DNA of 64,000 nt from an uncultured Granulosicoccus sp. (lineage in GTDB: Bacteria; Pseudomonadota; Gammaproteobacteria; Granulosicoccales; Granulosicoccaceae): positions 1 through 64,000 of the forward strand of contig CANMQI010000011.1 in NCBI GenBank assembly GCA_947499955.1, in the 5' to 3' direction. The notes under the pieces were generated by a model. That model saw only the letters and a list, made by a program, of their open reading frames with translations. It made no database searches and had not been told where the DNA came from. Below are positions 25,003 through 33,605 of this stretch, in pieces. Position 1 is the stretch's first letter, and every line of letters begins with the position of its first letter. The translations under genes were made by a program, and so were the position numbers.

Positions 25003-26205
25003 ATGTCCCTAGCCTTTGGTCGTGACCACCTTGCCATTCCCGGCCCCTCTGTCATTCCGGATCGTGTGCTTCGCGCCATGCACCGCAGTGCGCCGAATAT
25101 CTATGCCGGCCCCCTGGTGGATCTCACCAAAGGCCTGCTGGGCGATCTGAAGAGCATCGCAGGCTGTGAGGGACATGCCGTTCTGTATATCGGTAACGGA
25201 CATGCCGGCTGGGAAGCCAGCCTGTGCAATACGCTGAGCCCGGGGGATCGTATTCTGGCGCTGGTGACCGGGCGGTTTTCACTCGGCTGGGTACAGATGG
25301 CCCGGCAACTGGGAATCGAGGTGGAGACGCTGGAATTCGGGGTGACGGAACCTGCGGACCCGGCGCGTGTACAGGCAGCACTGGAAGCGGATACCGACAA
25401 GCGCTTCAAGGCGCTCATCACGGTACAGACAGACACCTCGACCTCCACCAGCAATGACATTCCGGCGCTGCGCAAGGCCCTCGACGACGCAGACCACCCG
25501 GCCCTGCTGATGGTGGACTCCATTGCCTCGTTTGCCTGCGAACCCATGCACATGCAGGCATGGGGTGTGGACGTACTGCTCACGGCCAGTCAGAAGGGCC
25601 TGATGACGCCTCCCGGGCTTGCCATCGCCTTCATCAGCGACAAGGTCTGGTCCCTGCACGACGCTGCGAAGCTGAATACGCCCTATTGGGACTGGAAGCC
25701 GCGGGCCAACCCGTCCGTCTTTCCCGAACACTTCGGTGGCACACCGCCGACACATCATCTGTTTGGCCTGCGTGAAGCGGTGGACATGCTGCTGGAAGAA
25801 AGCATGGAGCACGTCTGGGCACGCCACCGCACCCTGGCCACCTGTGTCTGGAAAACGGTGGACGCCTGGAATGCGGGTGGTGATCTTCGCTGTCACGTGC
25901 CCAAGGCGGAGCATCGCTCCACGGCGGTAACAGCCGTCGATACCGCCGACGGGGATTCTTCCCGCCTGCGCGATTGGTGTGAAACGCATATGGGCGTGAT
26001 TCTGGGGGTCGGGCTCAAGCCCACACCCACCGCGACTGTCATCGATTCCGGCTTTCGCATCGGCCACATGGGTCACTTGAACCCGTCCATGCTGTTCGGC
26101 ACGCTGGCGACCATCGACGCGGGTCTGAAAGCGCTGGATATACCGCACGGCTCCGGTGCGCTGGACGCGGCCACGACATGGATTGCCGAAGGCTTTCGTT
26201 CCTGA
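25003..26205 (+). CDS. Class V PLP aminotransferase, alanine/serine-glyoxylate type
   Basis: 400 aa from ATG at 25003 (frame opens at 24970). Fold-type I aminotransferase. Signatures: LAIPGPSVIPDRVLRAMHR, YIGNGHAGWEASLCN (phosphate cup), LMVDSIASFACEPMHMQAWGVD with the PLP-binding Asp, TASQKGLMTPPG with the Schiff-base Lys, and FRIGHMGHLN near the end. This group moves amino groups to glyoxylate from Ala or Ser, or deaminates related compounds. No serine-cycle neighbours are present, so the in-vivo donor cannot be named. Confidence 0.87.
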   Translation: MSLAFGRDHLAIPGPSVIPDRVLRAMHRSAPNIYAGPLVDLTKGLLGDLKSIAGCEGHAVLYIGNGHAGWEASLCNTLSPGDRILALVTGRFSLGWVQMARQLGIEVETLEFGVTEPADPARVQAALEADTDKRFKALITVQTDTSTSTSNDIPALRKALDDADHPALLMVDSIASFACEPMHMQAWGVDVLLTASQKGLMTPPGLAIAFISDKVWSLHDAAKLNTPYWDWKPRANPSVFPEHFGGTPPTHHLFGLREAVDMLLEESMEHVWARHRTLATCVWKTVDAWNAGGDLRCHVPKAEHRSTAVTAVDTADGDSSRLRDWCETHMGVILGVGLKPTPTATVIDSGFRIGHMGHLNPSMLFGTLATIDAGLKALDIPHGSGALDAATTWIAEGFRS

Positions 26206-26320
26206 GGCCGCTGACAACAGATAGCCATGGGGGATGCCAGAGCAACTCTCGAATCAAGCGTGCATTGTCGGTTAGAGCCACATTTGCTGAGCACACCTGG
26301 ATGAGCTCTCTAGCTGTTCA

Positions 26321-27586
26321 TCATTGGCAGCTGTCTTCACCCGGTTCTTCGACACCCCCACGCCTTGCCATCTCGATAGCCCGGCAGGCGTTTGCCACAC
26401 CGGTTAGTGGATTCGCCGTTTCCTGCAGCAACGTGAGGAGCTCGGCCGGGCTCATTTGTGGCGACAAACTGCGAATCAAGGCGGCAAGCCCTGAAATATG
26501 CGCGGTTGCAAACGAGCTGCCATCAAAGAAATCGTATTGATTGTCCGGACGTGTACTGAGCACTCGGCTTCCGGGCGCAGAAACCAGGCGTGATGGCGCA
26601 CCCGGCAGGGCGACAGCGATGGTCCCTGGAATGGATACTGGAAACGCATTGTTGTCGTGGGCAGGTTTTGCTCCGACCACCACGATGCCCTGTGTCACGG
26701 CTTCCAGAACCAGTCGCTCCAGCACCGGATCCGGAGGCCCTGTCAGGCTCAGGTTGATGATATCCACTTTCTGTTCGATGGAATAACTCAGCGCTTTCGC
26801 CAGAGTGAGCGTATTGCAGCGTGCCGTGCTGTAGTCCCGAACCGTGTGCCAACACGCCTTGAGCGCCAGCAAGGTGGCATCCGGTGCCACACCCACCATA
26901 CCGGCATGGTTGTCAGCTTCGGCGGCAATGACCCCACCGACGGCTGTGCCATGTTCGTCTGAACGGAATGTTGCTTCATCGTTGTCGACAAAGTTCATCG
27001 TGCTTTCGCTGTTGGACGCCAGATCAGGGTGCGTATCATCCATTCCGGTATCCACTACCGCAACCCGTACCCCATCGCCGCGCGACCATTGGTGAGTATT
27101 CATGGCCTGCAGTGAATGAAATCCGTGCTGCAACGACAGATAGGGGTCGTTGTAAGGCTGTGCCTGCACATCGAACGTTTGTACGATCTGCGCGGTTTCG
27201 ATATCCGGCTCCTGGCCCAATGCCGTCACGATGGAGTCTCTGCTTGCAGGGTTCCGGATTTCAAATACCACACAGAAGATATCGATGGCAGGCAGAGGCC
27301 AATTGGCGACGCGCCTCAATCCGTACGTGGCACTCAAGCGATCCAGAAATGCTGCATAACGAGGGGGCAGCGCCCCGGACATGGGGACTGGCCGCAACTC
27401 CGTGTACCGTGAATGAACCTCTGGAGTCATCGTGATCAGGATCAGATCCGATTCCAGTTCCTCTTGATAGTGTCCGAATGTCTGATCGGTAATGGGCTTG
27501 TCAGGCTCTGACGGTGCGGGTATGGACACACAGGCCGACATGAGCAAACACAAGCAGATCAACAACAGGTATTTGAATGTGTTGAT
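26321..27586 (-). CDS. S8-family (subtilisin-like) serine protease lipoprotein
   Basis: About 421 aa. The triad is intact: Asp in VAVVDTGMDDTHPDL, His in DEHGTAVGGVIA, Ser in FDGSSFATAHISGLAAL, with oxyanion Asn likely in NAFPVSIPG. A lipoprotein signal NTFKYLLLICLCLLMSAC places it on a membrane facing the periplasm. No ATG, GTG or TTG sits well before this signal. GGGAGG is found 5 bases ahead of an ATC codon (27586-27584), and I take that as the start; the frame is open to a TTG at 27661. It is the last gene of the leftward block with the two repeat proteins, after a 172-base gap, and might process them. Confidence 0.85.
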   Translation of the reverse strand: MNTFKYLLLICLCLLMSACVSIPAPSEPDKPITDQTFGHYQEELESDLILITMTPEVHSRYTELRPVPMSGALPPRYAAFLDRLSATYGLRRVANWPLPAIDIFCVVFEIRNPASRDSIVTALGQEPDIETAQIVQTFDVQAQPYNDPYLSLQHGFHSLQAMNTHQWSRGDGVRVAVVDTGMDDTHPDLASNSESTMNFVDNDEATFRSDEHGTAVGGVIAAEADNHAGMVGVAPDATLLALKACWHTVRDYSTARCNTLTLAKALSYSIEQKVDIINLSLTGPPDPVLERLVLEAVTQGIVVVGAKPAHDNNAFPVSIPGTIAVALPGAPSRLVSAPGSRVLSTRPDNQYDFFDGSSFATAHISGLAALIRSLSPQMSPAELLTLLQETANPLTGVANACRAIEMARRGGVEEPGEDSCQ

Positions 27587-27758
27587 TTGAACCTCCCATC
27601 TGAACTCAGGTTGATACACATTAATCAAAAAAGAGCATCTTGATCTTACACCACATGCCAATCTGTTCGAATCGGCCTGTCGTCACGATGCAAGGGTAGC
27701 CGCAAACCCGACACCCCTGCATCGAACGTTTCATCCAATTATCAGCGGCCCTTGGCCC

Positions 27759-28748
27759 TTATTGAATCTGCGTCTGAACCGATTCAGGCAAATCGGACAA
27801 GGAGGCGACGGTGGGCGGATAGGTGCTGATATCCAGCACTTCTACGTTATCAACCCCACCCCCTTCGACCACATCCCGTTTCGTGCAAACCACGTATTCC
27901 ACATTGCGCAGACTCAAGGCGACGCGCAGCCCATCATCATCGGTTCGGGTACCGGCATCAAAGGCATTGGCGACGCCGCGCAGGCTGAATCGAACAAGGT
28001 GATCCAGAGAGAGAGTGGCCAATTCTGACGGGTTCGTCGAATAGTCGAGTACCGTGCAGAAGCCTGGCGATGTGGACACACTGAGAGTGGGTAGTTTCGT
28101 TGTCGCATCCAGAAAGATACCGTCGAAGTTCTGGCTACCGTCGGTACCGGGCGCACTGACGTTGAAAAAGGGAGCCCCCGAAGTGCCGGAATCATTGTCA
28201 CGCTCCTCACCCAGAATTCCGAACGCCACGACATCGGTGCCCTGGCCGCCATCGAAGAAGTCACTGCCATCGCCGGGTGTCCAGATGAACATGTCATCGC
28301 CATTGCCACCGAATGCGCGATCACGATTGTCCGAACCGTTGCCGTCGCCATCCACATTGGCGTTGAAATCCTCTGTGCCACCAATGATGACATCATGACC
28401 ATCGCCTCCCATCAAGACATCAACACCCAGTGCACCAATCAATACGTTGTCAGCGGGTCCACCCTGGAGAACATCGCCACCGCGCAGGCTCTGATTGGGT
28501 GAGCCTCCGGGTCCATCGGGATTGAGTGACAGAAGAGCGCTGCCTATGTTGTTCAAGTCAGTACCTTGCAAGACAGTTCGTTCCGGTCCGTCTGCTGGGG
28601 ACACGCTTGGATCAGGGTCTGGATCCGATTGTGGAAGCGGATCATTATCCGAGCTGCCACAGCCAGCCAGCAGCAGTGAAATGACAGAACAGATGACCAC
28701 AAGGCCTGTACGTGGTGTTTGAAGATTTTCAGATTTCGAAAGGATCAT
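27759..28748 (-). CDS. RTX-like repeat lipoprotein with unrecognised C-terminal domain
   Basis: 329 aa. Signal peptide with lipobox SLLLAGC (C about 30), then an Asp/Pro/Ser linker. Residues about 70-190 have calcium-binding RTX-like nonapeptide repeats: GGDVLQGGPADNVLIGALG, VLMGGDGHDVIIGG and GDGSDFFDGGQGTDVV. The C-terminal domain has two Cys and shares SPGFC, LDHLVRFSLRG, and a GLRVALSLRNVEYVVC-type segment with the neighbour at 28779-29666, so they are paralogues. The domain is not one I know. The gene begins 30 bases after its paralogue, so they share an operon, which probably starts in the divergent ECF region. Confidence 0.75.
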   Translation of the reverse strand: MILSKSENLQTPRTGLVVICSVISLLLAGCGSSDNDPLPQSDPDPDPSVSPADGPERTVLQGTDLNNIGSALLSLNPDGPGGSPNQSLRGGDVLQGGPADNVLIGALGVDVLMGGDGHDVIIGGTEDFNANVDGDGNGSDNRDRAFGGNGDDMFIWTPGDGSDFFDGGQGTDVVAFGILGEERDNDSGTSGAPFFNVSAPGTDGSQNFDGIFLDATTKLPTLSVSTSPGFCTVLDYSTNPSELATLSLDHLVRFSLRGVANAFDAGTRTDDDGLRVALSLRNVEYVVCTKRDVVEGGGVDNVEVLDISTYPPTVASLSDLPESVQTQIQ

Positions 28749-28778
28749 GGTAGTACTACTCCGGTTTGGATAATGGAT

Positions 28779-29666
28779 TCAGTGCTTGATGAGATTGAAT
28801 GCCTGAACCGGCAATTCAGAGACGTCGATTGGCGAAGGCGGTCGGGTTGTCAGATCCAGTGCCACGATCTCTCCGGCAACGGCGCCGCCGCACACCAGAT
28901 ACTCGGTATTCATCAGGTGCACGGCGATACGCAATCCGGTATCCGGATTCGACGAGTCGGCAGCAGGTCCACGAAGGGTGAACCGAACCAGGTGGTCCAG
29001 ACCCAGAGCTGACAACTCGGAACCCTCAGCGGCGTTGCTGCCACCATCCACGACATCGCAGAATCCGGGGCTACCCGCAACATCCATGATGGGTAAACCC
29101 GATGAGGGGTCGATATGAATTCCATCAAAATCCTGGCTACCAGCACCGGCAGGCGGATTGACGTTGAAGAAGGGTGCTCCCGCGTCACTTCCCTCAGCAT
29201 CACGTTGTTCACCGATCAACCCCAGCATGAGAACATCACTACCTTCGCCGCCGTCGAAGAAGTCATTACCATCGCCCGGAGCCCAGAGAAAGACATCGTC
29301 ACCCATTCCGCCAAAAGCTCGATCGCGATTGAATGGGTTGAAATCCTCGGTGCCACCAATCAGGATATCGTTGCCGCCATTGCCTGACAGCACATCGATG
29401 CCGAGTGCACCAATCAGGAGATCTGCCTCTTCAGTGCCACTCAATGCATCACCGGCTTGCAGACTCTGATCACCCCCACCATTGCTTCCCCGATTGGCCG
29501 ACAGGAAGTCCCTGACATCATCGTCAACACCGAACAGAGCGTTCTGATCTGTCCCCGCTATCGTAATCACGACACCGGCCGCTGCCGTCATCGACATGCT
29601 GCCTGAAAGAAGGAACGCGGATAAAACCAGCGTATGAGTTCTGATACAGATTCGATTGCGTGACAT
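28779..29666 (-). CDS. Secreted RTX-like repeat protein, paralogue of 27759-28748
   Basis: 295 aa. Signal peptide (LVLSAFLLSGSMSMTAAA) but no lipobox, so released or periplasmic, in contrast to its lipoprotein paralogue. Repeats GDALSGTEEADLLIGALGID, VLSGNGGNDILIGG and GDGNDFFDGGEGSDVL, then a C-terminal domain with SPGFCDVV, LGLDHLVRFTLRG, TGLRIAVHLMNTEYLVCGG. Order and spacing match the neighbour. The domain is unknown to me. It is the first gene of the leftward block and its start faces the ECF sigma gene over a 343-base gap that holds an 11-base direct repeat. Confidence 0.75.
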   Translation of the reverse strand: MSRNRICIRTHTLVLSAFLLSGSMSMTAAAGVVITIAGTDQNALFGVDDDVRDFLSANRGSNGGGDQSLQAGDALSGTEEADLLIGALGIDVLSGNGGNDILIGGTEDFNPFNRDRAFGGMGDDVFLWAPGDGNDFFDGGEGSDVLMLGLIGEQRDAEGSDAGAPFFNVNPPAGAGSQDFDGIHIDPSSGLPIMDVAGSPGFCDVVDGGSNAAEGSELSALGLDHLVRFTLRGPAADSSNPDTGLRIAVHLMNTEYLVCGGAVAGEIVALDLTTRPPSPIDVSELPVQAFNLIKH

Positions 29667-29868
29667 TGTTCCAATCTCCGAATGACTAGGTTGTAAAGAC
29701 GTATGAGCGCATCAACTGAATGCATGGGTTTCGAACGACAAGGCGGAATCTTCAAACTGCATCGGGTGGTATGGGTTTCCTGAAATCCCAACCGGGAACT
29801 GCAAACCGATAATCCGATAGCCGTGAAATTCGTTGGTTCAACCGTAGGTACCCGCTGGGCGTGAAGCG

Positions 29869-29919
29869 GTTCATTGTTCGAAGCAGATTTTTGATCAACG
29901 ACTGGAATGTTCATTGTTC
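29869..29919 (+). repeat. 11-bp direct repeat, 40 bp apart
   Basis: GTTCATTGTTC occurs at 29869-29879 and 29909-29919, four helical turns apart, upstream of the ECF sigma gene and upstream (on the other strand) of the repeat proteins. CGACTGG also recurs nearby (about 29899 and 29930). The spacing suggests a regulator binding on one face. A GGAAC-type -35 candidate occurs near 29791 on the + strand, but I cannot pair it with a well-spaced -10. Confidence 0.4.
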
Positions 29920-30009
29920 ACGGATACCAGCGACTGGCCGTGCGCATCAATGGCCTTGCAGTGGAATGAACCGATTTCGCGGCAGGGGGTACCTACTCAT
30001 TCACAAGGA

Positions 30010-30621
30010 ATGAACAGAGTAGATGCTATGCTTGCGGCAACCTCAGGCAGCGAGAATCTGATGTCGTTTGACCCGCCCATTGACAGCGAAGTGGAACTCG
30101 TTCGCTCTGTCGCAAAGGGCGACCGGACAGCCTTCGAGCGACTGTTTCGCTTGTACCATGGCCGGATTTACCAGTTCTCGATCAGGATGCTGCACGACCA
30201 CCCGTCGGCCGAAGAAGTTGCATGCGATACCTTGTATGCCGTCTGGACCAGTGCTTCAAGATTCAGAGAACAATCCGCCGTGTCGTCCTGGATTCTGGGA
30301 ATTGCCTATAGACGCTCGCTGAAAAGCTACAACAAGGATGCAAGGCATACCGAGAAAAGAGAGCCTGCCAGTCAACTGGACAATCTGGCAGAGCCATCGC
30401 CAGATGCCAATCCGGAGTCCAATGCGAACAATGCAATGGAGGTTGATCAGATGCAGACAGCTCTCTCGACACTCAGTAGCGACCATAGGGCGGTCATGGA
30501 GTTGATAGCACTCGGATATTCAGTGGGCGAGATAGCCGCCATTGTCGGATGCCCCGAGAACACGGTGAAGACCAGAACATTTCATGCGCGTCGGCAATTG
30601 CGCATCGCACTCCAGGGTTGA
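30010..30621 (+). CDS. ECF-type RNA polymerase sigma factor
   Basis: About 203 aa from ATG 30010. Alternatives are 30028 and 30061, and a frame extends up to 29914; none has an ideal ribosome site. Region 2 has ELVRSVAKGDRTAFERLFRLYHG, and region 2.4 is around AVWTSASRFREQSAVSSWI. Region 4 is LSTLSSDHRAVMELIALGY, SVGEIAAIVGCPENTVKTRT, a standard sigma-70 region 4 HTH. The anti-sigma gene starts 6 bases after its stop. Genes divergent from it (secreted repeat proteins) are its likely regulon along with itself. The signal is unknown. Confidence 0.88.
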   Translation: MNRVDAMLAATSGSENLMSFDPPIDSEVELVRSVAKGDRTAFERLFRLYHGRIYQFSIRMLHDHPSAEEVACDTLYAVWTSASRFREQSAVSSWILGIAYRRSLKSYNKDARHTEKREPASQLDNLAEPSPDANPESNANNAMEVDQMQTALSTLSSDHRAVMELIALGYSVGEIAAIVGCPENTVKTRTFHARRQLRIALQG

Positions 30622-30626
30622 TCAAC

Positions 30627-31322
30627 ATGTCAAATGAAACAGGCAACCATCCTGATCATGAAGAGATTTTTTCCTTGCTGCCCTGGTACGCAAACCAGAC
30701 GCTTGAAGGACACCAGCGAGCAGCCGTCTCAAGTCACCTGGAAGGCTGTGAAGAATGTCAACGTGAACTGCAATTCCTGACCTCACTGAACGATTCGGCA
30801 AGAAGTGATGCTCAGCATGTCTACAGCTTGCATGCCGACGTGGAAAAGGACCTGGCAAGTGTGATGAGTCGTGTGGATACCCACCCTCATCAGACCAATA
30901 CCGTGACCTCTGGCGTGTCGTTTCTACAGCAGAAGCTGGGCGATCTTTTCCGCTTTCCATCGACTCTGAGTGTTCCTCAATGGGGCGCGACGGCTCTGGC
31001 AGGCCTGTTTGTGGCTGTCGTGGGGTTTCAGTTTTTCCACAGCCAACCGGATGATGACTACTCGGTTCTCAGCTCCCCGGCCACGAACAACACCGCCATG
31101 CGATTGTCGGTTGAAGTCATGCCGGCACTGGATCAGGAACAGGCCTATTCCATGATTCAACAGGAATTGGACAAACTCGGGCAGCAGATTGATGTAGAAC
31201 CGAATGCGAGCGGCGGGTATCTCATTGTTTTCAGAGAGTCGGTTGGCGTTCCCGAACTGAGCAAGCTTGTCGAGGACCTTCAGAACATGCCCCAGATCCG
31301 CCGTGTTGAGATCATGCCCTGA
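30627..31322 (+). CDS. Zinc-finger anti-sigma factor
   Basis: 231 aa from ATG 30627. N-terminal ZAS-type domain with HEEIFSLLPWYANQTL and the H-x3-C-x2-C motif HLEGCEEC, which binds zinc and grips the sigma factor. One membrane segment around residues 125-142 (WGATALAGLFVAVVGFQFF). The periplasmic C-terminal domain of about 90 residues ends with YLIVFRESVGVPELSK and is not one I recognise; it may be the sensor. Follows the ECF gene by 6 bases. Release might involve proteolysis; the S8 lipoprotein in the same locus is a candidate actor but this is speculation. Confidence 0.85.
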   Translation: MSNETGNHPDHEEIFSLLPWYANQTLEGHQRAAVSSHLEGCEECQRELQFLTSLNDSARSDAQHVYSLHADVEKDLASVMSRVDTHPHQTNTVTSGVSFLQQKLGDLFRFPSTLSVPQWGATALAGLFVAVVGFQFFHSQPDDDYSVLSSPATNNTAMRLSVEVMPALDQEQAYSMIQQELDKLGQQIDVEPNASGGYLIVFRESVGVPELSKLVEDLQNMPQIRRVEIMP

Positions 31323-31511
31323 CGATTCAAGGGCTTAGCGCCTCATGAGCGGTGCCCAACTGTCTCTGACGATTGTCCCTGACGACTGCCGCTGGCGAGA
31401 CGTGCAGCCAGATGTCAGTCACTTGTGAATGGCGTTCCACCCCGAAAGTACTCTTGCACCTGCCTTGTACGGTAAGCTTCGCGGTCTGCCAACACGCAAT
31501 ATCGTCATCCT

Positions 31512-33275
31512 GTGATCAGTCCTGAACAACGTGTGCGCGCCACAATGAGCGCAGCCTTCACCCAAGTGGCCAAGAATATCGGCTCCGATTCGGCCATCGA
31601 GTCTGTCGACCCGGTGCTGCAGGCCAGCCGCCATGCCGATTTCCAGGCCAATGCCGCCATGGCCATGGCCAAGTCACTCAAGAAGAACCCGCGCGAGATC
31701 GCAGCCGCCGTCATCGAGGTAGTGGACACCGGTGAGCTGATCGACAAGCTCGAGATTGCAGGTCCGGGCTTCATCAATATCACACTGGCCCCGGGCGCTC
31801 TGGGCGGAATGCTGGCAGAACAACGCGCTGATGCCCTGCTGGGGTTTCAGTCACCGTCCCGGCAGACCATAGTCATCGATTATTCGGCCCCGAACGTCGC
31901 CAAGGAGATGCATGTTGGCCATCTGCGCTCCACCATCATCGGTGACGCCTGTGTGCGACTGCTCGAGTGGCAGGGTCATGAGGTGCTGCGTCGCAACCAT
32001 CTGGGCGACTGGGGTACCCCCTTCGGCATGCTCATCGAGCATCTGCTGGACATGGGCGAGACCGAGGCCACCGAGGAGCTCTCACAGGGCGATCTGAATG
32101 GTTTCTACCGCGCCGCCCGGCAGAAGTTCGAAGCCTCCGAGGAATTCCAGACGCGTGCCCGTCATCGCGTGGTATCCCTGCAGTCCGGTGATGCGGAAAC
32201 CCTGCGATTGTGGAAACTGCTGATTGAACAATCCCAGAAGTACTTCATGCAGGTGTACGGACAACTGGAAGTGCGCCTCGATGGCTCGGAATTCGTGGGC
32301 GAGAGTGCCTACAACGATGAACTCGCCCCCACCCTGGAAGAGCTGCGCACGCTGGGCCTGATTCAGACCAGCGATGGTGCCGAGTGCCTGTTTCCGCCCG
32401 GCTTCACCAATCGTGATGGCGACCCCCTGCCCCTCATCGTGCGCAAGCGTGACGGCGGTTACGGGTATGCGGCAACCGATCTGGCAGCTCTGCGTCAGCG
32501 CACCCAGACACTGCATGCCGATCGCCTGCTGTATGTGGTGGGTTCGCCCCAGTCACAGCATCTGGAGATGGTCTACGAAGGCGGACGCATGGCCGGTTGG
32601 CTGAAGCCACCTGCCACGGCCGAACATATCGCCTTCGGCTCCGTCCTCGGCTCTGACGGCAAGATGTTCAAGAGCCGCACCGGTGACACCATTCGCCTGT
32701 CGGATCTGGTGAACGAGGCCATCGAGCGCGCCGCGGCCACCATCGAGGCGAAGAACCCGGAGCTGTCAGCTGAAGAGCGTGCGGAAGTTGCGCAGATGGT
32801 CGGTATTGGCGCAGTCAAATACGCTGACCTGTCCAGCGAGCGCACCCGCGATTACGTCTTCGACTTTGATCGTATGCTGGCACTGGAAGGCAATACCGCC
32901 CCCTATATGCAATATGCACACGCACGGGTGCAATCCATCGTACGCCGCGCCATGGAGAGCCACGGTATCGACGCTGCCGAGATCGATCAGGCGCCCATGG
33001 TGATCGCTGACGAGGCCGAGAAGGTGCTCGCCATGCAACTGCTGCGCTTTGCCGACGTCATCGAGGATGTCAGCGAGTCGCTGCTGTTCCACCGTCTGGC
33101 AAGCTACCTGTTCGATCTGGCCACCGCCTATTCCGGCTTCTACAACTCCTGCCCCGTGGTCGATGCTCCGGATGCCGAGACACGCTTGAGTCGACTGGCG
33201 CTGTGTCGTCTGACGGCGCGTACGCTGGCAACGGGTTTGTTGCTGTTGGGGATTCGGGCGCCGGAGAGGATGTAA
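31512..33275 (+). CDS. argS: Arginyl-tRNA synthetase
   Basis: 587 aa from GTG 31512. Class I synthetase charging tRNA-Arg. An N-terminal Add-1 domain is followed by the HIGH motif as HVGHLRSTIIGD, preceded by IDYSAPNVAKEMHVG. The KMSKS loop is replaced by KMFKSRTGDT, as is common in ArgRS. The C-terminal DALR anticodon-binding domain has TAPYMQYAHARVQSI and ends near LLLLGIRAPERM, as expected. A hairpin follows 36 bases after the stop. Essential core gene, so a useful anchor for taxonomy. Confidence 0.96.
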   Translation: MISPEQRVRATMSAAFTQVAKNIGSDSAIESVDPVLQASRHADFQANAAMAMAKSLKKNPREIAAAVIEVVDTGELIDKLEIAGPGFINITLAPGALGGMLAEQRADALLGFQSPSRQTIVIDYSAPNVAKEMHVGHLRSTIIGDACVRLLEWQGHEVLRRNHLGDWGTPFGMLIEHLLDMGETEATEELSQGDLNGFYRAARQKFEASEEFQTRARHRVVSLQSGDAETLRLWKLLIEQSQKYFMQVYGQLEVRLDGSEFVGESAYNDELAPTLEELRTLGLIQTSDGAECLFPPGFTNRDGDPLPLIVRKRDGGYGYAATDLAALRQRTQTLHADRLLYVVGSPQSQHLEMVYEGGRMAGWLKPPATAEHIAFGSVLGSDGKMFKSRTGDTIRLSDLVNEAIERAAATIEAKNPELSAEERAEVAQMVGIGAVKYADLSSERTRDYVFDFDRMLALEGNTAPYMQYAHARVQSIVRRAMESHGIDAAEIDQAPMVIADEAEKVLAMQLLRFADVIEDVSESLLFHRLASYLFDLATAYSGFYNSCPVVDAPDAETRLSRLALCRLTARTLATGLLLLGIRAPERM

Positions 33276-33300
33276 CCAGCGCTCTGTATTGGTTGTTCTG

Positions 33301-33516
33301 TCAGTCAGGTCCTCCCGGTGCACGTTGCCGGGAGGGGTTGAGTATCGTGTTTGACTCCGGGTTGTGGATAGCCGCGAGTTCGAGTGCGGTCTCCCGAGCA
33401 GTGTGCCCATGGACGACATCAGAATCTGCCCACATGGCCGCGCACCCTGCAAAATCAGCGACATCATGTCTGCGAAGAACCAGGCGATCGGTTTCAAGTA
33501 CCGGTGTGATGAACAT
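33301..33516 (-). pseudogene. Truncated GNAT acetyltransferase remnant
   Basis: Leftward from ATG 33516, the first 35 residues read as a RimJ-like N-terminus: VLETDRLVLRRHDVADFAG then CAAMWADSDVV. In full-length relatives this is followed by a glycine-rich stretch and the acetyl-CoA motif. Here it turns into HGHTARETALELAAIHN and then unrelated residues across the argS terminator, and stops. Over 100 residues of the enzyme are missing, so it is a dead fragment. Confidence 0.55.
33311..33335 (+). terminator. argS terminator-like hairpin
   Basis: CCTCCCGG-tgcacgttg-CCGGGAGG, a perfect 8-bp GC stem starting 35 bases after the argS stop; only a weak T content follows (GGTTG). Confidence 0.5.
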
Positions 33517-33605
33517 GTATGTTGTGCTCGATTGAATTTTTCGCGTGGCAACTCAGATAGATTGCCTCGGCAGCATGAATCCCTGACTGCAGGCAAAGCC
33601 TCCTG

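Noticed and set aside
29786-29815. ECF-type promoter GGGAACT...TCCGAT ahead of the sigma gene
   Set aside because: The spacer is only about 12 bases, too short for usual ECF promoters; kept only as a remark.
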